A DNA stretch of 49,548 bases from an uncultured Opitutia bacterium (GTDB lineage Bacteria > Verrucomicrobiota > Verrucomicrobiia > Opitutales > Opitutaceae), in contig CAIQKQ010000168.1 of the NCBI GenBank assembly GCA_903872425.1, positions 1 to 49,548 of the forward strand, given 5' to 3'. The first letter of the stretch is position 1. The number at the start of each line of letters is the position of its first letter. Shown piece after piece: positions 16,791 through 25,423 of the stretch. The notes beneath the pieces are model-generated. The model worked only from the letters and a program-made list of their open reading frames with translations, was not told the origin of the DNA and searched no databases. Both the position numbers and the translations under genes were made by a program.

Positions 16791-17080
16791 AACCCACCCA
16801 ACCACACTGGAACCGTTTGGCCGCCGGGGCTCGCCTCGCGCCGGCGCCGGCCGGGGCCCCCGCGCCGATCGGCTTCGCCACGCGCGTTGTCGCACGTGCG
16901 TTTGCCGCCCAGACAGCGTCACCCACGAGCCTGTACGAGCTGTTTTCGTGGCGCGCCGTCGCGGCCGCCGTGATCCTTGCTTTGGGCAGTATTGCGTTCA
17001 ACTTCCACGCCGTGGCCAGCACCGATGAAGATGTGCTGGTCGTCAACGATCCCGTCGCCGAAGTGCTATCGCTCACCTGA
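16787..17080 (+). CDS. Small single-pass membrane protein, putative sigma-factor partner
   Basis: A 97-residue protein overlapping the sigma factor stop by four bases. A proline- and alanine-rich cytosolic N-terminus (about 55 residues) is followed by one membrane segment (WRAVAAAVILALGSIAFNF) and a short acidic tail. The position immediately after an ECF factor and the topology fit a small anti-sigma factor or adaptor. No zinc-binding HxxxCxxC motif is present, so it is not a ZAS-type anti-sigma factor. Confidence 0.75.
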   Translation: MKPTQPHWNRLAAGARLAPAPAGAPAPIGFATRVVARAFAAQTASPTSLYELFSWRAVAAAVILALGSIAFNFHAVASTDEDVLVVNDPVAEVLSLT

Positions 17081-17100
17081 GCCGGAGACCGTCGCCCGCC

Positions 17101-17736
17101 ATGTCGCAAAAAGCGAAAGTCCTGCTCGCCTTTACAGGCGTCTTCGTCGCTGGCGCGATTGCTGGCGGCATCGCAGGCCTGCGAATGGAAAAAGAGCGGG
17201 CCGCCGCCGCCGCCACCGAGAAAGCAGCGGCGAATCTTTCGCCCCAGCTGCTCAAGCAACTCACCAGCCAGCTGGACCTCACCGAAAGCCAAAAGCAAAA
17301 AGTGACGCCCATTATTGACCAGTCGGCCGAGAAAATTGCCGCGCTCAACCAAGACTACCGCGAGGCAACCCAAGACTACCGTGAAGCGTTTATGGCACTG
17401 CGCGAAGATATGGAGAAAGAGGTCGCCGATCTGCTCGGCGCGGAGCAGCGTAAGAAGCTCGAAGCCGCTCAGGCCAGATGGAAGCAGCAGTTTAACACCC
17501 GTTATAATCGCCCGCCTAGCCCTCCCGGCGGACTCGGCCAACCCGCTGACCGGCTAGGGCGCGGCAACTGGCGCGGCCCCGGGTCGGCAGACCCGGGCTC
17601 GAACTCCAACCCCTTTCTTGGCCGGGGGCCGCGCCGCTTAGGGGGGCCGCCGCCAAACGCCACGACCTCCAAATCTTCGGCCGACCAATCACCGCCCCAG
17701 CCTGCGCCGTCGGCCCCGGTCAAGGCGAACCCGTAA
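17101..17736 (+). CDS. Periplasmic Spy/CnrX-like stress sensor, putative
   Basis: A 211-residue protein with an N-terminal membrane anchor (residues 5-27) and a helical, charged domain. That domain includes LTSQLDLTESQKQKVTPIIDQS, a typical LTxxQ-type helix of the Spy/CpxP/CnrX group, and a duplicated QDYREAT-QDYREAF segment. The C-terminal 70 residues are glycine- and proline-rich and look disordered. As third gene of the sigma operon it may sense envelope stress or metal and control release of the sigma factor. The role is inferred from similarity of layout to the cnrYXH system. Confidence 0.7.
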   Translation: MSQKAKVLLAFTGVFVAGAIAGGIAGLRMEKERAAAAATEKAAANLSPQLLKQLTSQLDLTESQKQKVTPIIDQSAEKIAALNQDYREATQDYREAFMALREDMEKEVADLLGAEQRKKLEAAQARWKQQFNTRYNRPPSPPGGLGQPADRLGRGNWRGPGSADPGSNSNPFLGRGPRRLGGPPPNATTSKSSADQSPPQPAPSAPVKANP

Positions 17737-17792
17737 GTTTTGAGCGGGCGTTCCGCGTTTGCGTTGCGCCGGAAAAAAGTCTGACTGCGTCC

Positions 17793-18278
17793 ATGGCCGA
17801 GTCTGCCCAGCCCGCTGCACCGTCCGTCGCTCCTGCCCCGGTGTCCGGGAGCCAGGTGCTTTATTTTGCCTATGGGGCGAACCTGCGGCACGACGCGTTT
17901 CGGCAGCTTTGCCCTGGTGCTGATTGGCTCGGAGTCGCACGGTTGGAGGCACACCGGCCAATCATCGCGTGGCACGGCTATGCGAGCGTGCTGCCCGATG
18001 CGGCTGCAACCGTATGGGGCGCGCTGTGGCTCGTGCCGGCGGTTGGACTGCCGGCGCTCGACAAATTTGAGCTAGTGGCACAGGGCTTATACGAGCGGGT
18101 GACGCGCCGCGTCGTCACTCCCGCCGGTCCGCGCGTGGAAACGATGCTTTACGTCGCGCCGCGCCCCGACCTCGGACTACCGCAACCCGGTTACCTCGAG
18201 CAAGTGCTGGCCGGGGCCAAAGAAAACAGGCTCCCCGCCGCCTACCTCCGACAGCTCGCATTGCTCGCCGGGCCGTAA
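17793..18278 (+). CDS. Gamma-glutamylcyclotransferase-like protein
   Basis: A 161-residue member of the AIG2/GGCT fold. The diagnostic start LYFAYGANL (about residues 24-32) is present, then VWGALWLVP and LDKFELVAQGLYERVTRRVVT, where the family's catalytic glutamate is expected. Such enzymes cyclise gamma-glutamyl amines to 5-oxoproline, but substrate here is unknown. The first 20 residues are an Ala/Pro-rich extension. Located just upstream of the SRP RNA gene. Confidence 0.82.
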   Translation: MAESAQPAAPSVAPAPVSGSQVLYFAYGANLRHDAFRQLCPGADWLGVARLEAHRPIIAWHGYASVLPDAAATVWGALWLVPAVGLPALDKFELVAQGLYERVTRRVVTPAGPRVETMLYVAPRPDLGLPQPGYLEQVLAGAKENRLPAAYLRQLALLAGP

Positions 18279-18359
18279 GTTGTGCGCGCTGCGGCGCATG
18301 GAAAAAACCTCGCCAGAATTTAGGTTGCGCCCTTGTTCGGCCCGCCCACTGTCTGATTC

Positions 18360-18455
18360 GGCCGGGCGCCATGCATGGGCAGGCGCGTGAACTCCGCCAG
18401 GGCCGGAAGGCAGCAACGGCAACGACGTCCTACCAGTGCCGTGGAGGGCCCGGCC
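18360..18455 (+). ncRNA. ffs: Small signal recognition particle RNA (4.5S type)
   Basis: Terminal arms GGCCGGGC (18360-18367) and GCCCGGCC (18448-18455) pair perfectly. The apical part contains the hallmark GGCCGGAAGGCAGCAAC, that is the GGAA tetraloop stem followed by the asymmetric-loop AGCAAC that binds Ffh. The length of about 96 bases is the small, Alu-less bacterial form. The RNA joins Ffh for co-translational targeting of membrane proteins. Confidence 0.93.
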
Positions 18456-18539
18456 ACTAATATTCTCTCGGTCTCGCCCACGATCGTGCCGGATTCGGGT
18501 TGACGGAGGTGCCAGCTAAAACTTCATTCGTTTTTCCCC

Positions 18540-18719
18540 ATGAAAAAACGCTTTCTCGTTCTCGGCACGGCCCTCGCCCTCACCAGCCTCGCCTTTGCGT
18601 TTCAGGACAAGGCGCAGAATGTCCTGCTGGCGTGCTTTGGTTGCGACAGTTGCCCCGTTGATCAGAGCTGCGTCACCTGCTGCGATCCGGTCTCCGGCCA
18701 GCCGCTCGCGAAAAAATGA
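18540..18719 (+). CDS. Cysteine-rich exported small protein
   Basis: A 59-residue reading frame starting with ATG 18540. The first 20 residues are a clear signal peptide (MKKRFLVLGTALAL..., Ala-x-Ala cleavage after LAFA). The mature 39 residues hold six cysteines in the order CFGCDSC...SCVTCC, i.e. CxxCxxC followed by CxxCC. It could bind metal or form three disulfides. It lies between ffs and dnaX and has no recognised family. The combination of signal peptide and clustered cysteines is unlikely in random sequence. Confidence 0.6.
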   Translation: MKKRFLVLGTALALTSLAFAFQDKAQNVLLACFGCDSCPVDQSCVTCCDPVSGQPLAKK

Positions 18720-18833
18720 CCGGGGGTGCACCCAAATTGATGTGTTGAGCCTGCCCCAGGCGGAAAATTTTTGGTCGGTCCGAAACAGAGGCTGGCGTTT
18801 TTATTGAGCCCGCCCGAGTCTCCCTCCTTCGCC

Positions 18834-19997
18834 TTGTCCACGCCCTACCAAGTCATCGCCCGCAAATGGCGCCCACAGACGTTCGCCGACGTTGTCGGTC
18901 AGGATCACGTTGTCCGCACACTCCGTAATGCCATCGCGCGTGGCCGTATCGCCCACGCCTACCTGCTGGTCGGCCCACGTGGCACCGGCAAGACCTCACT
19001 CGCCCGTATTTTCGCCAAGGCCCTCAACTGCACCGGCGGCCCCTCAGCCGACTTCGACGTCAAGGACCCCGCTTGCCAAGCCATCGCCAACGGCTCGTTC
19101 CTCGATGTGATCGAGATTGACGGTGCGTCCAACAACGGCGTGGACCAAGTCCGCGACCTTCGAGATACCGTCCAATATGTCCCCGCGCAGGGGAAATTTA
19201 AAGTCTACATCATTGACGAAGTGCACATGCTCTCCGCCCAAGCGTTTAACGCGCTGCTGAAAACCCTCGAGGAACCCCCGCCGCATGTGAAGTTCGTTTT
19301 CGCCACGACAGACCCGCAAAAAGTTTTGCCGACGATTATCTCGCGCTGCCAGCGTTTCGACCTCAAGCCCATCAGCGACGGCCTCATCGTCGAGCGCCTG
19401 AAAAAAATCTCCGCCGAAGAAAACATACAGGTGACCGACGCCGCCCTCGCCTGTATCGCCCGCATGGCCGATGGAGGTATGCGCGACGCGCAGTCCATCT
19501 TCGACCAAATGATCTCGTTTTGCGGCGCGACCATCTCCGAGCCCGACGTGCTCGACGTCTACGGGCTCGTCTCCGCTGAGAAAATCGCCGCACTCGCCGC
19601 CGCGCTCGCCGCCGGCGACCACCAAAAGATCGTCGCCCTCGCCGACGAGTGTGATGCCGCCGGCCGTGATCTCGTGCGTCTGCTCGGTGACCTGCAAAGC
19701 AGCATCCGAGTCGCGCTCCTTGCCGCCATCGCCCAAGGCGGCCGCAGCACCGCCCTTGGTACCCCACTCACCACCGAGCAGCTTACCCGCATGCTCGATG
19801 CCCTGCGTGAGAGCGAGGGCAGTGTGAAACTTGGTCTGACCGAGAAGATAAATTTTGAGGTCGCGTTGCTCAAAGCCGTCGAGGCCAGCCGTGCTCGCGC
19901 GATCGACTCGCTCATCAAAGAGCTCGCCGCCCTCGCTGATGAATCCCCGGTCGCTGCAGTCACCGGCGCGGACGACAGCGAAAAAAAAAAGGCTTGA
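18834..19997 (+). CDS. dnaX: DNA polymerase III gamma subunit (DnaX, zero-frame product)
   Basis: Clamp-loader ATPase. I start at TTG 18834 ([17 protein letters not shown]), the usual DnaX beginning; a TTG at 18771 in frame would add 21 residues without family support. Walker A GPRGTGKT (residues 47-54), Walker B region [10 protein letters not shown], and the sensor/arginine-finger block [11 protein letters not shown] are present. The zinc module is degenerate: LNC...PAC keeps only the first and last of the four usual cysteines. The frame ends at TGA directly after a run of ten A, giving a gamma-like protein of 387 residues. A -1 shift at that run joins it to the following open frame (tau). 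Confidence 0.95.
   Translation: MSTPYQVIARKWRPQTFADVVGQDHVVRTLRNAIARGRIAHAYLLVGPRGTGKTSLARIFAKALNCTGGPSADFDVKDPACQAIANGSFLDVIEIDGASNNGVDQVRDLRDTVQYVPAQGKFKVYIIDEVHMLSAQAFNALLKTLEEPPPHVKFVFATTDPQKVLPTIISRCQRFDLKPISDGLIVERLKKISAEENIQVTDAALACIARMADGGMRDAQSIFDQMISFCGATISEPDVLDVYGLVSAEKIAALAAALAAGDHQKIVALADECDAAGRDLVRLLGDLQSSIRVALLAAIAQGGRSTALGTPLTTEQLTRMLDALRESEGSVKLGLTEKINFEVALLKAVEASRARAIDSLIKELAALADESPVAAVTGADDSEKKKA
19981..19990 (+). promoter_or_regulatory. Slippery A10 run, candidate programmed frameshift or transcriptional slippage site
   Basis: Ten consecutive A read in the zero frame as GAA AAA AAA AAG GCT TGA. A -1 shift, or an RNA with one extra A, instead reads AAA GGC TTG ATG and continues for 122 codons. 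The layout resembles the A-run slippage in Thermus thermophilus dnaX. Confidence 0.7.
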
Positions 19998-20365
19998 TGG
20001 CGCGGCTTGAGGCGCGGCTAGCAGGGCAGGAAACAGGAGTCGGACAAAAGCAGGCTGTAACCGGAGAACCGGCGACCGCGCACCATGAGCCGCCCGCCGT
20101 GAACTTGTCTACCCCTTCCGACGCGGACGCCCCAATTGGCCCCGGTGCAGATGAGGAGGCTGCCTATCTGGCGACACAAAGCGCGTCCGAAAACGCGCCG
20201 GATCTGTCCACCAACCGTGCTGAACCGCCTGCCGACAAAAATCTCCCACCACTCGAAACGCTGCTCGCCCGCATCCCCGCTGAGACCCACGCCGCGCTCG
20301 ACGAGCTGTTCCGCGCCAAATTCACCGTCGTCCGCCGCGTGCCGGAGAGCGCATTTAAATCCTAA
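19988..20365 (+). CDS. dnaX: Tau-specific C-terminal extension of DnaX (-1 frame)
   Basis: Open frame continuous with dnaX after a -1 shift on the A10 run, adding about 125 residues and giving a tau-like protein of about 510 residues. The extension has a low-complexity, acidic Ala/Pro-rich linker. A conserved-looking end follows ([40 protein letters not shown]), fitting a tau tail that would contact polymerase or helicase. It has no convincing start of its own: TTG/ATG at 19994-19999 lies immediately after the run. It ends two bases before the convergent PP2C gene. A homopolymer sequencing error is the alternative explanation for the split. Confidence 0.7.
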   Translation, partial: KGLMARLEARLAGQETGVGQKQAVTGEPATAHHEPPAVNLSTPSDADAPIGPGADEEAAYLATQSASENAPDLSTNRAEPPADKNLPPLETLLARIPAETHAALDELFRAKFTVVRRVPESAFKS

Positions 20366-20367
20366 CA

Positions 20368-21228
20368 TCAACCCACCTGCTCCACCACCACGGCCGTCGC
20401 ATTATCGCGGCCGGAGTGGAGCACGGCTTCGTCCACTAGACGCTGCGCGGGCGGTTGTGTGGCGCGTACTGCGACGGGTGAGCGGATGAGCTCTTCGAGC
20501 GCGTTGTCGGGCAGTCCATCGGTCACCCCGTCGGTGCAAAGCACGAAGCGGTCTCCCGGTTGCCACGCGACCAGACCGCACTGTGCTTCAACGGTGTCCT
20601 GCCCCGCGCCCAACACTTGGTCGAGCAGGTGACGGCGCGGGTGGGAGCGGGCCTGCCACTCGTTGATCTGGCCCGCGCGGCGCAGCCGGCCGACCTCGCT
20701 ATGGTCGTGGGTAAGTTGCGTGATGCCACCGGCGGCGGGCAGCCGGTAGAGACGACTGTCACCGACATGGGCAAATGACATTTTTCCCGGCGCGAACCAC
20801 GCGAGCGTAAGGGTCGCACCCATGCCGGCGCATTCGTCGTACGCCTGACCGAGGTGCAGGAGGTCGTGGTGGATCGCAGCGACCAGCTCGCGCAACGCTA
20901 CCGTCCGTCCGGCGTCCGCACTCCCCACTGTGCGGGAGAAATGGCGCGGCAGCAACCGCGTGATGCGGTCAATCGCGATGCGGCTGGCAAATTCGCCCGA
21001 CTTTGCCCCGCCCATGCCATCGCTCACGGCGAAGACGAAGTCCCACGCGGCGAGCGAAGCCGCACCCGTTTTGCCGAGGTGGCGGACTTCGCGGGCGTCG
21101 AAGGCGAGGCCAAGAAACGTGTCTTCGTTGTTGGGCCGCACGCGGCCACGGTGCGTGAGGCCCGACCAGTGAATGTCAGCCCGTGGCGGGCTGGTGGGGC
21201 GGATCGCAGATATTTTCAATCCACTCAT
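20368..21228 (-). CDS. PP2C-family protein phosphatase
   Basis: A 286-residue Mn/Mg-dependent serine/threonine phosphatase of the bacterial Stp type. Motifs in order: THRGRVRPNNEDTFLG (metal-binding), FAVSDGMGGAKSGEFAS, GMGATLTLAWF, SFAHVGDSRLYRL, LCTDGVTDGLPDNALEEL and SGRDNATAVVVEQVG, so all metal-coordinating aspartates are in place. Start is ATG at 21228, overlapping the stop of the upstream kinase-like gene by four bases, so the two are translationally coupled. Its 3' end nearly touches the dnaX tau end, head-on. Confidence 0.93.
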   Translation of the reverse strand: MSGLKISAIRPTSPPRADIHWSGLTHRGRVRPNNEDTFLGLAFDAREVRHLGKTGAASLAAWDFVFAVSDGMGGAKSGEFASRIAIDRITRLLPRHFSRTVGSADAGRTVALRELVAAIHHDLLHLGQAYDECAGMGATLTLAWFAPGKMSFAHVGDSRLYRLPAAGGITQLTHDHSEVGRLRRAGQINEWQARSHPRRHLLDQVLGAGQDTVEAQCGLVAWQPGDRFVLCTDGVTDGLPDNALEELIRSPVAVRATQPPAQRLVDEAVLHSGRDNATAVVVEQVG

Positions 21229-21635
21229 GGTTTCAAGGAGACCTCGCCCGCGCCGCCGCCGTCGTCGAGTAGCGTGGCAAACTCGAAATCGATGACGCAA
21301 AACCGCCCGTCGCCCACGCGGTAGGTGATATTGCGCAGCTCGCGGTCTTCGTGCCGCACCCCGAATTTTTCTAACTCAGCGAAAATCTCCCGCTGTCGCT
21401 CAGAGGAGAGCTGCTCGACGAGCCGACCGCAGTTCGTCGTGACGATTTTCAGCCCGGCCTCGTCGGCCTCCAGTAGACGCGGCACGAAATTGCAGCCACG
21501 TGCCTCCATGTGCCGCAGCACCCGCACCTCGTGCTCAAATCGCTCACGCGCCCGGTGCCCCCGAAAGGTCTTGTGGACGCGCCCGTCATAGCCAATGCGG
21601 ACTTGGGCGCGGACGGTGTCTTTGACCTCGTGCAT
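21225..21635 (-). CDS. Minimal protein-kinase-like protein
   Basis: A 136-residue protein with a compressed kinase-like pattern. VHKTFRG may supply the ATP-binding lysine, FEHEVRVLRHME the alpha-C glutamate, HEDRELRNITY a catalytic loop (HxD...N), and VIDFEFATLLDD a DFG-like metal site with Glu for Gly. There is hardly any C-lobe after that. This places it near small kinase-like folds (Bud32/RIO/lipopolysaccharide-kinase types) rather than standard Hanks kinases. Its stop overlaps the PP2C start by four bases, so kinase-like and phosphatase proteins are made together. Activity is inferred from motifs only. Confidence 0.6.
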   Translation of the reverse strand: MHEVKDTVRAQVRIGYDGRVHKTFRGHRARERFEHEVRVLRHMEARGCNFVPRLLEADEAGLKIVTTNCGRLVEQLSSERQREIFAELEKFGVRHEDRELRNITYRVGDGRFCVIDFEFATLLDDGGGAGEVSLKP

Positions 21636-21774
21636 AAAGCTTTAGGGTAACACCATCCGCTGCGCCGACCGTGCTGGCAAGGGGGGACTTTTGCACCGTC
21701 GAAGCTTCTCCGGGCCATGGCTTCGGCGAAGCAGTAGAAAAAATTTTCATCCAAATCCAAGTTTCGGTTGCCTC

Positions 21775-21790
21775 TGGCACGTCGGGTGCT
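21775..21790 (+). promoter_or_regulatory. Candidate sigma-54 promoter of glnII
   Basis: TGGCAC-N5-GTGCT matches the -24/-12 consensus (TGGCAC-N5-TTGCW) with one mismatch, and GG and GC are exactly ten bases apart. It lies about 100 bases before the glnII ATG. A TGCACC half-site resembling an NtrC box is at 21692-21697. Sigma-54/NtrC control of glnII is known in rhizobia. Confidence 0.45.
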
Positions 21791-21890
21791 TTTTTCACCA
21801 TTCTCAACGCCCGACCGTTGGCCCGCGCCGACGGGTAGGCAATTCTCCAAAAAACCACAACAGTCACACCGACCTAACCCGCCCGCTCCC

Positions 21891-22922
<1,032 letters not shown>

Positions 22923-22957
22923 GCCGCGCGGCTGAAATTCGCTCCATTAAAATTCGA

Positions 22958-22990
22958 CGGCGTCATCCCTCACGGGGTGACGCCGTTTTT
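22958..22990 (+). terminator. Rho-independent terminator after glnII
   Basis: A 12-pair stem CGGCGTCATCCC (22958-22969) with GGGGTGACGCCG (22974-22985, one G-U pair), TCAC loop, followed directly by TTTTT. Confidence 0.9.
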
Positions 22991-23051
22991 GCGCCATTTA
23001 TCGCATTTTCTGGAGATTGACATCCGGGTGCTTTTACACCCTGAACAACCT

Positions 23052-23312
23052 ATGAACGAGCCGCCCAAAAAATTTCCGGCGTTCCAGAAAAAATCGTGGC
23101 TTGGTCTTCTTAAGTTTCTTTACCGGCAGACATCGCCAACGGCGGGGTGCTTCGCGTTAGGTTTCTGCGCTATTTTTGGAGCCCTTTTGTTTAGATTTTT
23201 CCCGGTCCAATATTCCGACTCAGAACAGATAACTATGATCATGGTTATTGGGTTTATGCTGCTCGGGGTTGGTTTTCTGCGTATATTTCTCCGGGGGAAG
23301 TTTAACAAATAG
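23052..23312 (+). CDS. Small two-helix membrane protein
   Basis: An 86-residue protein starting MNEPPKKFPAFQKK, with two hydrophobic segments (about residues 31-47 and 57-77) and a basic C-terminus (RIFLRGKFNK). No family recognised. Its GC content is much lower than that of its neighbours, which suggests recent gain or relaxed selection. The in-frame upstream extension to 22977 runs through the glnII terminator and is rejected. Confidence 0.5.
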   Translation: MNEPPKKFPAFQKKSWLGLLKFLYRQTSPTAGCFALGFCAIFGALLFRFFPVQYSDSEQITMIMVIGFMLLGVGFLRIFLRGKFNK

Positions 23313-23394
23313 GCCTGTTGTCAAACCGGGCTACGTCAAATATTTTCGGCGTTCCGCATTGAGCGCACCGCACGGCTCGCGCATCCTTGGGAAC

Positions 23395-24657
23395 ATGGGA
23401 AAACGGCGCATTATCATCGTGGGCGGCGGGGCGGCGGGGTTTTTCGCGGCCATCGCCGCCGCTGAGTCCAATCCGGCTGCGGAGATCACGCTATTCGAGG
23501 CGACGGCGCACCCACTCGCCAAGGTCCGTGTGTCCGGTGGTGGGCGCTGCAATGTTACCAATGGCTGCCAGGAGCCACGCGAGCTGGTCAAAAATTACCC
23601 CCGCGGCGGGCGCGAGCTGCTCGGGCCGCTTACGCGGTTTGGGTCACGCGAGACCGTCGCGTGGTTTGCCGCACGCGGCGTGGAGTTAAAGACGGAGGCC
23701 GACGGCCGGATGTTTCCCGTGACGGACAACTCGGCGACTATCGTCGCCTGCTTGATGGACGCTGCGCAAAAGGCCGGCGTGAATCTCGTTACCAGCATGG
23801 GCGTGCGAAAGGTAGAACACGTGGCGCGCGAGGGCGCTCCCCCAAACTTCTGGCTCACACTGACTGACGGCACTGGCGTGCGTTGCGATCAGCTGCTGCT
23901 CGCGACTGGCGGCAACAAATCCTCCATCGGGCTTACCATTGCCGAGTCGCTTGGCCACACGATCGAGCCGCCGGTACCGTCGCTGTTTACGTTTCACTGT
24001 GACGACGCGCGGCTCGTCGGACTTTCGGGCGTTTCGGTGGAAAACGCCGCCGTCGCCGTGCGCGGTACGAAGCTCCGCTCGGCTGGTCCGCTGCTCGTAA
24101 CGCATTGGGGCCTGAGTGGTCCAGCTATTTTGAAACTCTCCGCGTGGGGCGCGCGCGAGCTGCATGCGACCGATTACAAGTTCGCGCTCGCGCTCAACTG
24201 GGTCGCGCCGCGCTCGCTCGAGCAGACTCGCGCCGCGCTCGCCGCCGAGCGTACGACCCATGCGAAACGGCAGGTGGCGACGACCAACTCCTTCGGCCTG
24301 CCCGCGCGGCTGTGGGAGAGGCTGCTCGCGGCGGCCGGATTCGCGCCCCAAGCGCAATGGGCCGGAGTGGGCAACCCCGCACTTGGCGCGCTGGCCGCAC
24401 AGCTCGCGGCGGGCGAATTCGTTGTCGTCGGCAAGAGCATGAACAAGGAGGAGTTTGTCACCTGCGGCGGCGTACGGCTGCGCGAGGTGGATTTCGGCAC
24501 GATGGAGAGTCGCGTGTGCCCCGGTCTGCATTTTGCGGGCGAAATGCTCGACTTGGACGGCGTCACGGGCGGCTTCAACTTTCAGTCCGCATGGACGACC
24601 GGCTGGCACGCCGGCCGCGCGATGGCGGGGACAGCTACAAACAGCCTGAGCGGATGA
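23395..24657 (+). CDS. BaiN/HI0933-family flavoprotein (NAD(P)/FAD-dependent oxidoreductase)
   Basis: A 420-residue FAD-binding protein. The N-terminal Rossmann fingerprint RRIIIVGGGAAGFFAAIAAA is followed by the family signature KVRVSGGGRCNVTNG (about residues 43-57), the RMFPVTDNS block, LLLATGG with GSxG-like context, and the C-terminal CGGVRLREVDFGTMESR and GLHFAGEMLDLDGVTGGFNFQSAWTTGW, which close the FAD site. Members are annotated aminoacetone oxidase or flavoprotein of unknown role. I start at ATG 23395 (MGKRRIIIVGGG); the earlier in-frame starts from 23248 overlap the previous gene. It ends next to a convergent PP2C gene. Confidence 0.92.
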   Translation: MGKRRIIIVGGGAAGFFAAIAAAESNPAAEITLFEATAHPLAKVRVSGGGRCNVTNGCQEPRELVKNYPRGGRELLGPLTRFGSRETVAWFAARGVELKTEADGRMFPVTDNSATIVACLMDAAQKAGVNLVTSMGVRKVEHVAREGAPPNFWLTLTDGTGVRCDQLLLATGGNKSSIGLTIAESLGHTIEPPVPSLFTFHCDDARLVGLSGVSVENAAVAVRGTKLRSAGPLLVTHWGLSGPAILKLSAWGARELHATDYKFALALNWVAPRSLEQTRAALAAERTTHAKRQVATTNSFGLPARLWERLLAAAGFAPQAQWAGVGNPALGALAAQLAAGEFVVVGKSMNKEEFVTCGGVRLREVDFGTMESRVCPGLHFAGEMLDLDGVTGGFNFQSAWTTGWHAGRAMAGTATNSLSG

Positions 24658-24660
24658 GGC

Positions 24661-25374
24661 TCACGCTTCGTCCGCAATCACCAATACCGCCGTGGCGTTG
24701 TCGCTGCCGCCCCGGACGAGTGCGAGATCGATCATCGCGCGCAATATCTCTGCCGGCTCGCCGGCCCGGCCGAGCAGTTCGGCGAGTTCGGGGTCGGACA
24801 CCATCCGCGTGACGCCGTCGGTCGCGAAGAGCCAGCGGTCTCCGGCGGCCAGCGCGTGCTCGGTGAGGTCAGTCTCTAGCGGTGTGGGCTGGCCGACGCA
24901 GCGCGTGAGCGTGTGGCCGCTCTGTGGGTGTAGCAGGAGGTATTCGCCCGGCATCTGGCGTTTTCGCGCCTCGACTTCGACGGTGTGGTCCTCGGTGACG
25001 GACAAGAGTTTTTCCCCGCGCAGTAGGTAGGCGCGCGAATCGCCCACGTGCGCCAGCCGCACCCGCCCGGCGCGAAACAGCCCGCACGACACCGTTGTGC
25101 CAATGCCCGTCTCGGGGCTAACCAGCATGCCGAGCCGCTGGACAGCGGCGTTGGCGGATTCCAGTATCGCGCCCAAGTCAGGTTCGCCCTTGGCGTCGCG
25201 CACGGCCTGCGTGAGCGTCCGCACTGCGCACTCCGAGGCCTCGGCTCCGCCCGGCAGCCCGCCCACACCGTCCGCCACTCCGAATAGCCCCAGCACTGGC
25301 TGGCACAATGGGCAATCTTGATTTTCGAGGCGGACCTTGCCGATATCGGTCAGCGCGGCGGAGCGAAGTTTCAT
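24661..25374 (-). CDS. PP2C-family protein phosphatase (second copy)
   Basis: A compact 237-residue serine/threonine phosphatase. Motifs: TDIGKVRLENQDCP, LFGVADGVGGLPGGAEAS, GIGTTVSCGLF, RLAHVGDSRAYLLRGEKL, LFATDGVTRMVSDPELAELL and GGSDNATAVLVIADEA; the metal aspartates are all present. Start is ATG 25374. It differs clearly from the phosphatase at 20368, so this is not a recent duplication. It lies 49 bases downstream of the DinG-like gene on the same strand and may share its transcript. Confidence 0.93.
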   Translation of the reverse strand: MKLRSAALTDIGKVRLENQDCPLCQPVLGLFGVADGVGGLPGGAEASECAVRTLTQAVRDAKGEPDLGAILESANAAVQRLGMLVSPETGIGTTVSCGLFRAGRVRLAHVGDSRAYLLRGEKLLSVTEDHTVEVEARKRQMPGEYLLLHPQSGHTLTRCVGQPTPLETDLTEHALAAGDRWLFATDGVTRMVSDPELAELLGRAGEPAEILRAMIDLALVRGGSDNATAVLVIADEA

Positions 25375-25423
25375 TGTAAGGAGGCCGACGTTGGTGGGCC
25401 GCACGGCGCGGTGCAAGCAGTCG

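Noticed and set aside
18771-18833. Longer dnaX start at TTG 18771
   Set aside because: The extra 21 residues do not match Dna[15 protein letters not shown] at 18834 is the usual beginning.
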